Below, piece by piece: positions 31,681-40,973 of a stretch of 64,000 nt of DNA (positions are counted from its first letter, which is position 1; the number at the start of each line of letters is the position of its first letter). A program made the translations under genes and the position numbers. Where the stretch lies: contig NZ_CP094997.1 in NCBI RefSeq assembly GCF_022869785.1, positions 5,637,001-5,701,000 on the forward strand, given 5' to 3'. The DNA is from Dyadobacter chenwenxiniae (GTDB taxonomy: Bacteria > Bacteroidota > Bacteroidia > Cytophagales > Spirosomataceae). Below the pieces are notes generated by a model that saw only the letters and a list, made by a program, of their open reading frames with translations, did not search any database and was not told the origin of the DNA.

Positions 31681-33861
31681 ATGAAGCACTTTGTCATCAC
31701 TTTAATACTGACATTTCTTTCCTTTCAACTTTTTTCACAAATCCCCGATACATTTCAGTGGCTCCCGGACGGTGCAGGTTACCGGGATGTAACCGAGCAA
31801 GGCATAGTGGAAACTGCATTGCCCTCCCGGCAGGAAAAGGTGATCGTTCCACAGGATTTGCTTAAAAAAGCCGACGGGTCTCCAATGGACATCAGAAGTT
31901 ACACGATCAGCCAGGCTGGCGATAAAGTGTTGATATACACCAATTCCAAGCGTGTGTGGCGCTATCAGACGCGCGGTGATTATTGGGTTTTCGATATTGC
32001 CGGTAAAACACTGAAGCAACTCGGGAAAGGATTGCCGGCCTCGTCATTAATGTTTGCCAAATTCTCTCCCGATGGAAAAAAAGCAGCTTACGTCAGCAAG
32101 CATAATGTATATGCAGAGGACATTCAAAGTGGTGAGATAAAGCAGCTTACCACCGATGGAACCGACCGCGTTATTAACGGGACATTCGACTGGGCATATG
32201 AAGAGGAATTCGATTGCCGCGACGGGTTTCGGTGGAGCGGAGACAGCAAATCCATTGCTTACTGGCAGCTGGACGCGCGCAAGATCCGTAACTTTCTGAT
32301 GATCAACACAACGGACTCTATTTATTCATTCAATGTTCCGGTGGAATACCCCAAGGTAGGTGAAACGCCCTCTCCCTATAAAATCGGGGTTGTGAACATT
32401 GCCAGCGCGCAGACAAAATGGATGAACATTCCGGGCGATCCGCAAAATACTTATGTTCCCAGAATGGAATGGTCAGGTATGCCTGATGAGCTGGTTATCC
32501 AGCAATTGAACCGCAAGCAAAATGAAAGCACGCTTTTATACATCAACACAACCGATGGCAGTGCAAAACCTTTTTACACAGAAAAAGACGCAGCCTGGAT
32601 AGACATTAAAAGCCGCTGGGAAAACGACCCGATGGGCTGGGACTGGATCAATAATGGCAAGGAATTTCTTTGGGTAAGCGAAAAAGACGGCTGGCGTCAC
32701 ACGTATCGCGTGAGCCGCGACGGGAAGAAGGAAACATTGATAACCATCGGAAATTTTGATATGATCAATCCGGTGCGCATTGATGAAAAAAATAATGCTT
32801 ACTATTTCACCGCATCTCCGGATAATGCCACGCAGACATATCTTTATAAAATTTCACTGGACGGAAAAGGAAAAGCAGAGCGCATAACGCCTGCTAACCA
32901 ATCAGGAACGCACAGTTATGAAATTTCTCCGGGTGGAAAATTTGCAAGACATCAGTTCTCCAACGCCAAAACCGCCCCGATGCAGGAGTGGATATCTTTG
33001 CCAAAACACGTTTCTATTGACCCGACAAATTCGATTGCACAATCTGCCGACAAGATCGATGCTGCGAAATTAAACATTGAGTTTTTCAAAGTCAAAACGG
33101 ATGAAGGAGTCGAAATTGATGCCTGGATGGTGAAGCCAACGAATTTCGATCCGGCTAAAAAATATCCAATCGTATTTATGGTTTATGGAGAGCCGGCAGG
33201 AAGCACCGTAAAAGACTCATATGGAACCGGCCGCAACCGCTTGTATGCAGGAAGCATGGCCGATGACGGTTACATTTACGCTTCTGTCGATAACCGTGGA
33301 ACGCCGTCTCCAAAAGGAGCCGCCTGGCGTAAAGCGATTTATAAAAACATTGGCACCATAAACATTAAGGATATCGACGGCGCAGCGACGGCGATGTTCA
33401 AGCAATATGCATTCATTGACACCAGCCGCGTTGCCGTGCATGGATGGAGCGGCGGCGGTTCGTCTACATTAAATTTGTTGTTCCAATATCCGCACCACTT
33501 CAAAACCGGCATTGCGGTGGCTGCCGTGGCCAATCAGCTTACTTACGACAACATTTACCAGGAGCGGTATATGGGTGTTCCGCAGGAGAACCGGGAGGAT
33601 TTTGTGAAAGGCTCGCCGATTACGCATGCCAAGAATTTAAGAGGAAATTTGCTTTACATTCACGGAACTGGTGACGATAATGTACATTATCAAAACGCCG
33701 AAATGCTTGTAAACGAGCTAATTAAATATGACAAAGTATTCCAGTTTATGCCTTACCCCAACCGCTCTCACGGAATTTCGGAAGGCGAAGGAACTTCACA
33801 GCATTTGAGGAGCTTATTCACAGACTATCTTAAAAAGAACTGCCCTCCGGGAGCGAGATAA
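31681..33861 (+). CDS. S9 family dipeptidyl peptidase IV
   Basis: A 726-residue exported serine exopeptidase that removes X-Pro/X-Ala dipeptides from peptide N-termini. Signal peptide LILTFLSFQLFSQ; an N-terminal beta-propeller (about residues 40-470) with the substrate Glu pair in DWAYEEEFDCRDGFRWSGD; C-terminal alpha/beta hydrolase domain. The catalytic triad is Ser in HGWSGGGSSTLN, Asp in HGTGDDNVHYQN and His in NRSHGISEG. Length and motifs match the S9B subfamily common in Bacteroidota. The next gene overlaps its stop by one base. Confidence 0.96.
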   Translation: MKHFVITLILTFLSFQLFSQIPDTFQWLPDGAGYRDVTEQGIVETALPSRQEKVIVPQDLLKKADGSPMDIRSYTISQAGDKVLIYTNSKRVWRYQTRGDYWVFDIAGKTLKQLGKGLPASSLMFAKFSPDGKKAAYVSKHNVYAEDIQSGEIKQLTTDGTDRVINGTFDWAYEEEFDCRDGFRWSGDSKSIAYWQLDARKIRNFLMINTTDSIYSFNVPVEYPKVGETPSPYKIGVVNIASAQTKWMNIPGDPQNTYVPRMEWSGMPDELVIQQLNRKQNESTLLYINTTDGSAKPFYTEKDAAWIDIKSRWENDPMGWDWINNGKEFLWVSEKDGWRHTYRVSRDGKKETLITIGNFDMINPVRIDEKNNAYYFTASPDNATQTYLYKISLDGKGKAERITPANQSGTHSYEISPGGKFARHQFSNAKTAPMQEWISLPKHVSIDPTNSIAQSADKIDAAKLNIEFFKVKTDEGVEIDAWMVKPTNFDPAKKYPIVFMVYGEPAGSTVKDSYGTGRNRLYAGSMADDGYIYASVDNRGTPSPKGAAWRKAIYKNIGTINIKDIDGAATAMFKQYAFIDTSRVAVHGWSGGGSSTLNLLFQYPHHFKTGIAVAAVANQLTYDNIYQERYMGVPQENREDFVKGSPITHAKNLRGNLLYIHGTGDDNVHYQNAEMLVNELIKYDKVFQFMPYPNRSHGISEGEGTSQHLRSLFTDYLKKNCPPGAR

Positions 33862-34610
33862 TGTTGAATCGGATAAAAGACGTTTTTAGCATCTTAGCAG
33901 CACTGGCCTTGTCTGCTGGCGCTGTTCACGCGCAATTCAGCGACGGGACAAAGGTTGGCATAGCAACCGGAAAAGGCCTTAATACAGATAGATCCGGCGT
34001 TTTCTGGTCGTCGCTTACTGAGTCGTCCAATGTAATCGGCGACTTTTACATTGACTCGTTGTGGCACGAGGGATCTGTCAAGCTTAATGCACCTATGGCC
34101 CAGTTTGGGGGCATGGAATCAGACAGCCTTGCAGGCATTACCGTTCGCTATAATGTACTAAATGACGAATTGGAAGTGCTGGCCAGCAAGAACGACATTC
34201 GCGTTATCAAGGCCAGTTATTTAAAAAGTTTTGAGACAAAAAACAATGGCAACCCGCAACGCTTCATAAGCATCAGGTCACTCATTCCGAGCACGGGACT
34301 CAAAGGCATATGCGAAGTGCTAAGCTCCGGCAAACTCACATTAGTAAAACACTATAAACCAAAAATCACAAAACCCAACTACAATCCGGGCTTTGGAACC
34401 GGCCAGAAAAGCACAATCGTGCGCCTGGATAGTGATTATTACATTGTCTCAAATGGCAAGCCAGAGAAATTCAACGCCAGTAAAAAGGCTGTTTTGGCTG
34501 TAATGGGGGATAAAGAGAAGGAGGTGGAAGCCTACTTAAACGAAAATAAGGTTGGGCTCAAAAGTGACTTAGATTTGAAAAGCGTCTTCAACTTCTATAA
34601 TAAAATGTAG
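33861..34610 (+). CDS. secreted protein of unknown function
   Basis: A 249-residue protein with a signal peptide (AALALSAGAVHAQ). The start codon overlaps the stop codon of the DPP4 gene (TAATG), implying translational coupling. I recognise no domain. The body is a mixture of short strands (GITVRYNVLNDELEVL, SDYYIVSNGKPEKF) and a Lys-rich C-terminus (KEKEVEAYLNENKVGLKSDLDLKSV) that resembles the tail of other Bacteroidota secreted hypotheticals. A large inverted repeat follows 20 bases after the stop. Confidence 0.6.
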   Translation: MLNRIKDVFSILAALALSAGAVHAQFSDGTKVGIATGKGLNTDRSGVFWSSLTESSNVIGDFYIDSLWHEGSVKLNAPMAQFGGMESDSLAGITVRYNVLNDELEVLASKNDIRVIKASYLKSFETKNNGNPQRFISIRSLIPSTGLKGICEVLSSGKLTLVKHYKPKITKPNYNPGFGTGQKSTIVRLDSDYYIVSNGKPEKFNASKKAVLAVMGDKEKEVEAYLNENKVGLKSDLDLKSVFNFYNKM

Positions 34611-34630
34611 GTTGTCCACTAGCCTGTTAA

Positions 34631-34741
34631 GCTGAGCGCCACTAGCCTTGTCCTGCTGAGCGCCACTCGCGTTGTCCTGCTGAGCGGAGTCGAAGCACGT
34701 CACTTGCAAGTAGCGTGCTTCGACTCCGCTCAGCAGGACAA
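34631..34741. repeat. tandem 24-bp units leading into a 28-bp-arm inverted repeat (TGAGCGGAGTCGAAG family)
   Basis: Two 24-base units (34631-34654 and 34655-34678, differing at two positions) lead into a perfect inverted repeat: 34672-34699 with 34714-34741, 28 bp, loop of 14 bases that itself contains ACTTGCAAGT. The arms contain CTGAGCGGAGTCGAAGC. It lies between convergent genes, ending 2 bases from the M28 peptidase stop. A relative lies at 51276-51346. Confidence 0.95.
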
Positions 34742-34743
34742 GG

Positions 34744-36273
34744 TTACTTCCCGTACAACTTCTTCCCGGCCGCTTCATATTTATCCCCCACACTCCATTG
34801 CGGAGCTACTTTCCGATCTGCGATCAGGCGCGTTGCATACGTGTAAGCCTGGCTAAATTTCAGTAAATAATTGAAGTCGATTGTCTCAGGATTGTCAGAA
34901 ACCTGGTGGTAATTTTTCATAATGTCACCATTGAATTCTTTGAAACCGGGCGTGAATGTCGGTGCTGGAATTCCTTCTTTGGCAAAATTTACATTATCCG
35001 ACCTGTCAAATAAGCCTTGTTCCGGCGAAGGATCTGCGAAAATGCCAAGTCCGAATGCTTTGCAAGCCATTTCAATTTCTGCGCGAGCGCCAGTTCGGTC
35101 CAATCCCATTACAGAAACGATGGTAGTGTCATTGTAACCTGCACCATCGGAGTTAATGTTGAAAATACATTTGTTCAAAGGCAGCAACGGATGCGCCGCG
35201 TAATATTTACTGCCTAGCAACCCGATTTCCTCGCCCGTCAAGGCCACAATCAGGACTGATCTCTTTGGTGGATTTTTGGACAATGCCTCTGCGGCCGTCA
35301 GCAATGCAACGGTGCCAAATGCATTATCACGCGCACCATTGAAAATGCTATCCTCAGGCGTGTAAGGCTGGTCGCCCTGCTTGCCAATGCCAATATGGTC
35401 ATAATGAGCACTTAACAAGACATACTCTTCTTTCAGCTTAGGATCGCTGCCGGGAATGTAACCTGCCACATTGTAGCTGCCGATTATCTGCGATTTTCTG
35501 CCTTCCGTCTTGAATTCCACCTCCTTAACAGCCCGCAATGCACGCGCATATTTGGCTTCCTTGCCGTTAACCCAAGCATGCGGAATGGTCTTCGCGGCCG
35601 CATCGCCTTCGAGAAGTGCCAGTTTTTCTGTCGCAAAATTTTTGACGACAATATTCCATGGAATGGGGGCATTAAACAGTTCTATGACTGCAATGGCACC
35701 TTTGTCCATCGCAATTTTCCGCTTTTCGTTTGATGTGTTGATGATTTCGCGAGGCGTTTGCGTTTCCGTTGTGCCGCTTTCTACAAGGACAATCTTGCCT
35801 TTTACATCCAGGCCTTTGTAATCGTCCTGATTTTTAGCGGCATTTTCCAAACCAAAACTCGCATAAACAATCGGTGCCTTGACACTCATGGCTTCGCCAT
35901 TCATCAGGATCCAGTCTTCACCGCTTTTCATGATCTCCGCGTCCGCAATAATCTCTCCGCTTCCATTAGAGCCCATTTTCTCAAAAGGCACACGTTGAAA
36001 ATACGTTGCATTATTAGTCCCGGCATTCCCTGGAACCGGAACCACGCCAAGCTTCCGGAACTGCTCGGCAATATATCGCGCCGCCACCAAATTTCCCTGC
36101 TCTCCAGTCCTCCTACCCAGCAACTCATCCGCCGCCAAAAACCGCATATGCGCTTCCGTTTCGGATTTTTTGATTTGAAACTCGGGTAGGGAGTTGGTTT
36201 TCTTTTGGGAGAAGGCTGTTTGGGTTAACAGCAAACAGCCAGCAAAAAAAAGCGGACGGAATGTTAATTTCAT
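34744..36273 (-). CDS. M28 family metallopeptidase
   Basis: A 509-residue exported di-zinc aminopeptidase-like enzyme with signal peptide LFFAGCLLLTQTAFSQ. A protease-associated (PA) insert occupies about residues 130-260, followed by the M28 catalytic core: zinc ligands in LSAHYDHIG, GARDNAFGTVALL and TGEEIGLLGSKYY, and a later Asp/His pair. The frame extends 12 codons upstream to 36309, but the ATG at 36273 puts the signal peptide at the N-terminus. Likely role is extracytoplasmic peptide degradation, like the nearby DPP4. Confidence 0.93.
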   Translation of the reverse strand: MKLTFRPLFFAGCLLLTQTAFSQKKTNSLPEFQIKKSETEAHMRFLAADELLGRRTGEQGNLVAARYIAEQFRKLGVVPVPGNAGTNNATYFQRVPFEKMGSNGSGEIIADAEIMKSGEDWILMNGEAMSVKAPIVYASFGLENAAKNQDDYKGLDVKGKIVLVESGTTETQTPREIINTSNEKRKIAMDKGAIAVIELFNAPIPWNIVVKNFATEKLALLEGDAAAKTIPHAWVNGKEAKYARALRAVKEVEFKTEGRKSQIIGSYNVAGYIPGSDPKLKEEYVLLSAHYDHIGIGKQGDQPYTPEDSIFNGARDNAFGTVALLTAAEALSKNPPKRSVLIVALTGEEIGLLGSKYYAAHPLLPLNKCIFNINSDGAGYNDTTIVSVMGLDRTGARAEIEMACKAFGLGIFADPSPEQGLFDRSDNVNFAKEGIPAPTFTPGFKEFNGDIMKNYHQVSDNPETIDFNYLLKFSQAYTYATRLIADRKVAPQWSVGDKYEAAGKKLYGK

Positions 36274-36305
36274 AAGGGTAATATCAAGGCTGAATAATAA
36301 ATAAT

Positions 36306-36713
36306 TCATAAAATAATGATATCCAGCGAAGTAAGATTTTGGATACGCCGAAAGTCAGATTTATTGTAAGTGTAAAAGACATCGCAACTAAGGCTTTCCG
36401 CCACCGCTGCATGAAGACAATCATTAATGTGCTTGAAGCCGATTGTCTCGGATAATTGCAAAGCTCTCGAAAGGTGTTGCTTTTGAATGTTGGTAATGTT
36501 GAGAGAAAGCAAATAATCAAGCTCATATTTGATTACATCGCTTTTGAGCTCAAACCTTGCCAGTCCGTAACCTACTTCCTGAATGACTAGTGTGGAAATA
36601 ACAAACCGATCCTGTGCAATCGCCTCAAAAATCAGTTGATTTGCCTGTTCGTGCTTTACTGGATCTTGAATTACAACATAATTAAAGATCACATCGGAGT
36701 CAAAATAATACAT
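36306..36713 (-). CDS. PIN domain ribonuclease toxin (VapC-like)
   Basis: A 135-residue PIN domain protein with the conserved acidic quartet: D5/D7 in YFDSDVIFN, E46 in VIQEVGYG, D98 in HINDCLHAA and D120 in YNKSDFRRI. PIN toxins cleave structured RNA such as tRNA. It is preceded by a 78-residue gene 3 bases upstream, in antitoxin position. All catalytic positions are present, so it should be active if released. Confidence 0.88.
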   Translation of the reverse strand: MYYFDSDVIFNYVVIQDPVKHEQANQLIFEAIAQDRFVISTLVIQEVGYGLARFELKSDVIKYELDYLLSLNITNIQKQHLSRALQLSETIGFKHINDCLHAAVAESLSCDVFYTYNKSDFRRIQNLTSLDIIIL

Positions 36714-36716
36714 TGA

Positions 36717-36953
36717 CTAGATGTTAATGTCGTCAACCACTGAATTGAAATCCCGCTTGTCAGAAATAATGACTGATGGGTGATTTTCCCTGTGGGCAAG
36801 AAATCGCTTAGTTTCTAAATCGGTTGAATCAGAATTATTTACATCAACATCTTCAACAATAATTTTAATATCCCTTTTACCAAAAAGTGACTTTATAGAT
36901 GTCAAAAACTTGGCATCGAGCTGAGACGTATTGATTTGAATGGTGTGTTGCAT
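36717..36953 (-). CDS. putative antitoxin of the PIN pair
   Basis: A 78-residue acidic protein immediately upstream of the PIN toxin. It has an N-terminal strand-like segment (MQHTIQINTSQLDAKFLTSI) and an acidic, disordered-looking C-terminus (EDVDVNNSDSTDLE... SVVDDINI), the layout of antitoxins that wrap the toxin. I do not recognise a named DNA-binding family. The ATG at 36953 is preferred to a GTG at 36992. The call rests on gene order and size. Confidence 0.7.
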   Translation of the reverse strand: MQHTIQINTSQLDAKFLTSIKSLFGKRDIKIIVEDVDVNNSDSTDLETKRFLAHRENHPSVIISDKRDFNSVVDDINI

Positions 36954-37012
36954 AGCTGTATTTCTTGTTCTAACAAATATAGCTTTTTCCACAACAAATT
37001 GAAATCAACCTC

Positions 37013-37999
37013 TTACCGAGCACCATTCAAAATCACCGCCGCATCCTTCGCAAAGTATGTCAATATACATTTTGCTCCTGCCCGGCGGATGCTCGTGAGA
37101 ACTTCCATCATGGCGCGGTCGCCGTCAAGCCAGCCGTTTTGGGCTGCGGCTTTGATCATGGCGTATTCGCCGGAGACATTGTAGGCAGCGATGGGAATGT
37201 CGAAATTTTCGTCCAGCATGCGGATAATGTCGAGATAGGACAATGCAGGCTTAACCATGAGCATATCAGCGCCTTCTTCGAAATCCAGCTGCGCTTCGAG
37301 CAATGCCTCCCGCTTATTGGCCGGATTCATCTGGTAGGTTTTTTTATCACCAAATTTCGGAGCGGATTCTAATGCATCGCGGAAAGGGCCGTAAAATGCG
37401 CTGGCATATTTAGCCGAATAAGACATGATGCTTACATCGGTAAATCCATGGTTATCAAGATGTTTTCGAATATAACCAACCCGCCCGTCCATCATATCGC
37501 TGGGTCCCAGAATGTCGGCACCTGCTTTTGCTTGCGCCAGCGACATATTTCCAAGGATTTCCAGCGTTGCATCATTCAATATTTTACCATGCTCCACGAG
37601 TCCGTCGTGACCGTCTAAACTGTAAGGATCCATCGCGACGTCCGTCATAATCACCAATTCAGGGAATTTTTCCTTTATGGCGGTTATCGCTTTTAGATAG
37701 AATGTATGCTCATGATAACTTTCAGAGGCAAACCTGTCCTTTTTACTTTCGGGATAATTGGGAAAAAGATCAATGGCGCGAATGCCAAGATCTGTGACTT
37801 CTTTCAGTTCTTCAAGCAGATTATCCAGAGAAAAACGGTGGATTCCAGGCATCGACTTAACCTCAATTTTAAGGTTAGAACCTTCCTGAACGAACATTGG
37901 ATAAATAAAATCGGAAACCTGAAGCGTCGTTTCCTGAACCAGGTCTCTGATTCCGGAGGATTTCCTGTTGCGTCGTGGCCGACGGGCTAAATTGATCAT
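37013..37999 (-). CDS. hemB: delta-aminolevulinic acid dehydratase (porphobilinogen synthase)
   Basis: HemB condenses two 5-aminolevulinates to porphobilinogen in haem synthesis. The 328 residues include the Schiff-base lysine in DMLMVKPALSYLDI and SIMSYSAKYASAFYGPFRDA. The metal segment reads DVAMDPYSLDGHDG, with aspartates where zinc enzymes have a cysteine triad, so it should be the magnesium-responsive type known from Pseudomonas. No other haem genes are in the window. Confidence 0.96.
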   Translation of the reverse strand: MINLARRPRRNRKSSGIRDLVQETTLQVSDFIYPMFVQEGSNLKIEVKSMPGIHRFSLDNLLEELKEVTDLGIRAIDLFPNYPESKKDRFASESYHEHTFYLKAITAIKEKFPELVIMTDVAMDPYSLDGHDGLVEHGKILNDATLEILGNMSLAQAKAGADILGPSDMMDGRVGYIRKHLDNHGFTDVSIMSYSAKYASAFYGPFRDALESAPKFGDKKTYQMNPANKREALLEAQLDFEEGADMLMVKPALSYLDIIRMLDENFDIPIAAYNVSGEYAMIKAAAQNGWLDGDRAMMEVLTSIRRAGAKCILTYFAKDAAVILNGAR

Positions 38000-38028
38000 G
38001 ATGGATTGGCTGGCGGCGATCAGCGGTC

Positions 38029-38038
38029 GGCTGTCGGC
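38029..38038. repeat. second copy of the GGCTGTCGGC repeat motif
   Basis: The 10-mer matches 14450-14459 exactly, in a similar GC-rich context (GGCGATCAGCGGTC precedes it). It lies between rprY and hemB. Confidence 0.4.
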
Positions 38039-38122
38039 TTTTTTACTGTTTTACTAAGGAAAGAACCATCGGGAAAATGTTAGAGTTTCTTTGCGAAGCG
38101 TTTTTTCCAATTTCTTCGCTTT

Positions 38123-38809
38123 TTATCCAACCATTAGCTTAAAACCCTCGCCGTGCAGGTTCATAATCTGGATAGAAGTGTCCTCACGCAAATATTTTCG
38201 CAATTTAGTAATGTACACATCCATGCTCCGCGCATTGAAATAGGAATCATCGCCCCAAATGGTTTTCAACGCGAAACTGCGGCTGATCGGCTGGTTTAGG
38301 TTTTGGCAAAAAAGTTTAAGCAGTTCTGATTCCTTGCTCGTTAATCTCACTGATTTGTCGTTCGCAGAAAGCTGTTGATGGCTGTAATCGAAGGAATATT
38401 GACCAACCTGATATATTTTCGCTTCTTCCTGACCTTCAGGCTGTTTCTTGTAGCGCCGCAGAATAGCTTCAATGCGCAGGAGCAGTTCTTCCCGGTCAAA
38501 AGGCTTGGTAACATAATCGTCCGCACCGACGCGAAAACCCTGCATCGTGTCCTCTTTCATCGATTTGGCTGTCAAAAAGATGATCGGCACATCGCGGCCG
38601 CTCATGCGCACTTCCTTGGCAAGTGAAAATCCATCTTTTTTCGGCATCATTACGTCGAAAATGCAGAGGTCATAAGTTTTATCGACAAATGATTGCCAGC
38701 CCTTTTGCCCATCAGTAGCTAAATCGGTGGGGAAGCCTTTATCTATCAAATATTCCTGAAGCAAGGAACCCAGGTTGGCATCGTCCTCAACGAGTAAAAG
38801 ATTGGGCAT
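38123..38809 (-). CDS. rprY: OmpR-family response regulator, RprY-like
   Basis: A 228-residue two-component regulator: receiver domain (about 1-120) with phospho-acceptor D52 in CIFDVMMPKKDG and the conserved lysine in YVTKPFD, and a C-terminal winged helix (about 130-228) containing RSMDVYITKLRKYLREDTSIQI. The sequence closely resembles RprY of Bacteroides as I recall it. The cognate sensor kinase is not adjacent in this window, which is unusual for OmpR-type regulators. Targets are unknown. Confidence 0.92.
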   Translation of the reverse strand: MPNLLLVEDDANLGSLLQEYLIDKGFPTDLATDGQKGWQSFVDKTYDLCIFDVMMPKKDGFSLAKEVRMSGRDVPIIFLTAKSMKEDTMQGFRVGADDYVTKPFDREELLLRIEAILRRYKKQPEGQEEAKIYQVGQYSFDYSHQQLSANDKSVRLTSKESELLKLFCQNLNQPISRSFALKTIWGDDSYFNARSMDVYITKLRKYLREDTSIQIMNLHGEGFKLMVG

Positions 38810-38872
38810 GGGAAAGGATAATTAAATTATGTTTGCAAGATAATTATGATAAACCTTCTTAACTCATAAAAA

Positions 38873-39892
38873 ATGTTAAAATTCCTTCTTTGGATCATTG
38901 GAATCATCGCGGTTTTGGGCATCGTCTACATGGTCGGCCCGAAAGTTCCAGAGGCAAACCTTACGCCGAATTTACCCACAGTAACATCCGATTTGCCAGC
39001 ATTGGAAAAGGAAGTGACCAGCACCGAAAAGGCCACGCCCGACTTAAAACCAGACAACGAAGCCCGCATTATCTGGGCTGATTCTTTTAAAAAGCAGAAA
39101 ACACCTTACAGCGTCGTCTACATTCACGGCTTCGGCGCCAGCTGGGCAGAAGGCGATCCGATTCACAAAGAATTGGCCAAAAAATACGGTGCGAACCTTT
39201 ACCTGGCGCGTATGCACGATGCCGGCATTGCGGATACGAATGCATTGCAGGATCTGACGCCTGAAAACTTTTTGGAAGGCGCGAAACGCGCATTAGCCAT
39301 TGGTAAAGTATTAGGAGACAGTGTGATCGTAATCGGAACATCAGCAGGAGGCTTGCTAACCACTTACCTGGCAGCAACCCATCCTGAAATCAAAGGCGTC
39401 GTACTTTATTCGCCTTGTATTGAAGTGAAAAATTCAACGTTGAAACTCATAACCCGTCCCTGGGGCAAGCAGATTTTGCATAAGGCAATTGGCGAATACA
39501 GCAAGTCGAGGGACACGATTCCCGAGCGCGCGCAATTCTGGTTACAGGGTTACCATACCAATGGCCTGATCACATTGCAGCAAATGATGGACGCCATTTC
39601 CCGGCCGGAAGTTTTTGAGAAGATCAAGATGCCCATTTTTGTAGGTTATTATTACAAAAACGAAGAGGAGCAGGACAAAGTGGTTTCCGTGAAGGCCATT
39701 GAGGATATGTTTCCAAAGATCGGCACGCCCGATGATCAGAAAGTTTTGAAAGCATTTCCCGAAAGTGGCGACCACGTTATTGCCTCAAAGTTGCGATCCA
39801 AAGATTTAAAAGGTGTGTATGATGCCACGGATTCGTTTTTTCAGCAAAAGCTGCATCTTAAACCAGTAGAAAATAGCGTTTTACAGCCTTGA
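38873..39892 (+). CDS. membrane-anchored alpha/beta hydrolase
   Basis: A 339-residue protein with an N-terminal hydrophobic anchor (FLLWIIGIIAVLGIVYMVG) and a hydrolase domain from about residue 75. The oxyanion motif is IHGFGAS, the nucleophile serine is in IGTSAGGLLTTY, and the probable histidine is in ESGDHVIAS. It resembles carboxylesterase/lysophospholipase-type hydrolases. It is divergent from rprY with 63 bases between starts, so the two could share a control region. The substrate is unknown. Confidence 0.85.
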   Translation: MLKFLLWIIGIIAVLGIVYMVGPKVPEANLTPNLPTVTSDLPALEKEVTSTEKATPDLKPDNEARIIWADSFKKQKTPYSVVYIHGFGASWAEGDPIHKELAKKYGANLYLARMHDAGIADTNALQDLTPENFLEGAKRALAIGKVLGDSVIVIGTSAGGLLTTYLAATHPEIKGVVLYSPCIEVKNSTLKLITRPWGKQILHKAIGEYSKSRDTIPERAQFWLQGYHTNGLITLQQMMDAISRPEVFEKIKMPIFVGYYYKNEEEQDKVVSVKAIEDMFPKIGTPDDQKVLKAFPESGDHVIASKLRSKDLKGVYDATDSFFQQKLHLKPVENSVLQP

Positions 39893-40006
39893 TTTTAGGG
39901 CTTTGAAATAGCGGATCGGGCAGAGGATCTGGTTTAACAAGCCAAAAATGCTTTACTTTGCCGCCTCAAATGGACTATCCTAATTAATCAATTATAAAAG
40001 GAAAAC

Positions 40007-40828
40007 ATGGCTTACGGTTTATTAAAAGGAAAAAGAGGAATTATTTCAGGCGCATTGGATGAAAATTCCATTGCCTGGAAAGTAGCACTGAAAGCGAAAG
40101 AGGAAGGAGCCACATTTACATTAACAAATGCGCCGATTGCCATGCGTATGGGCGCTATTAATGATCTGGCCAAACAATGCGACGCACAGATCATTCCCGC
40201 CGATGCCACTTCTGTCGAGGATATCGAAAATCTTTATACACAATCCATGGAGATCCTGGGCGGAAAAGTTGATTTCGTCCTGCATTCGATTGGCATGTCT
40301 GTTAATGTTCGTAAGGGCAAGTCTTACGGCGATCTGAATTACGAATGGTTTCAAAAAGGCATTGATATCTCGGCTATTTCCCTTCATAAATTTTTGCAGG
40401 TTGGCGAAAAGCTGGACGCGATCAATGATTGGGGATCGGTTGTAGCATTATCCTACATTGCAGCGCAGCGCACATATTCTTTTTACAGCGATATGGCTGA
40501 GGCAAAAGCGATGTTGGAAAGCATTGCGCGCAGCTATGGTTACCGTTACGGAAAAGCCAAGAATGTGCGTGTTAACACCATTTCACAGTCGCCTACCAAG
40601 ACAAAAGCAGGTTCAGGAATTGAAGGTTTCGATGCATTTTATGATTTTGCAGAGAAAATGAGCCCATTAGGGAACGCAACAGCCGATGATTGTGCGAATT
40701 ACGCCATCACATTGTTCTCCGACCTGACGCGCTTTGTTACTATGCAAAATCTGTATCACGATGGCGGATATTCGTCAACAGGGATTTCCGAGGAACTGGT
40801 TACAATGATCCAGAATCAGCACAAATAA
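40007..40828 (+). CDS. fabI: enoyl-[acyl-carrier-protein] reductase
   Basis: FabI reduces trans-2-enoyl-ACP with NADH in the last step of each fatty acid elongation round. The 273-residue short-chain dehydrogenase begins LLKGKRGIISGALDENSIAWKVA (FabI-type cofactor loop). It carries the active-site tyrosine and lysine in SFYSDMAEAKAML and the FabI signature SGIEGFDAFYDFAEKMSPLGN. Length and motifs are standard. A strong terminator follows, so it is a single-gene unit. Confidence 0.95.
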   Translation: MAYGLLKGKRGIISGALDENSIAWKVALKAKEEGATFTLTNAPIAMRMGAINDLAKQCDAQIIPADATSVEDIENLYTQSMEILGGKVDFVLHSIGMSVNVRKGKSYGDLNYEWFQKGIDISAISLHKFLQVGEKLDAINDWGSVVALSYIAAQRTYSFYSDMAEAKAMLESIARSYGYRYGKAKNVRVNTISQSPTKTKAGSGIEGFDAFYDFAEKMSPLGNATADDCANYAITLFSDLTRFVTMQNLYHDGGYSSTGISEELVTMIQNQHK

Positions 40829-40850
40829 CATATACTGGAATAAAATTTTG

Positions 40851-40890
40851 AAACCCTTCAAGGCACATGTTTTGAAGGGTTTCTTTTTTT
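40851..40890 (+). terminator. intrinsic terminator after fabI
   Basis: AAACCCTTCAA (40851-40861) pairs perfectly with TTGAAGGGTTT (40872-40882), followed by CTTTTTTT. Confidence 0.92.
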
Positions 40891-40973
40891 ATGTAAAATA
40901 ATGCAACCGATCGTCCGTTTCGCGTTGTGTAATATTTGTGAACCAGTTAGTTTTAGCCAAATAATTTGACCCT

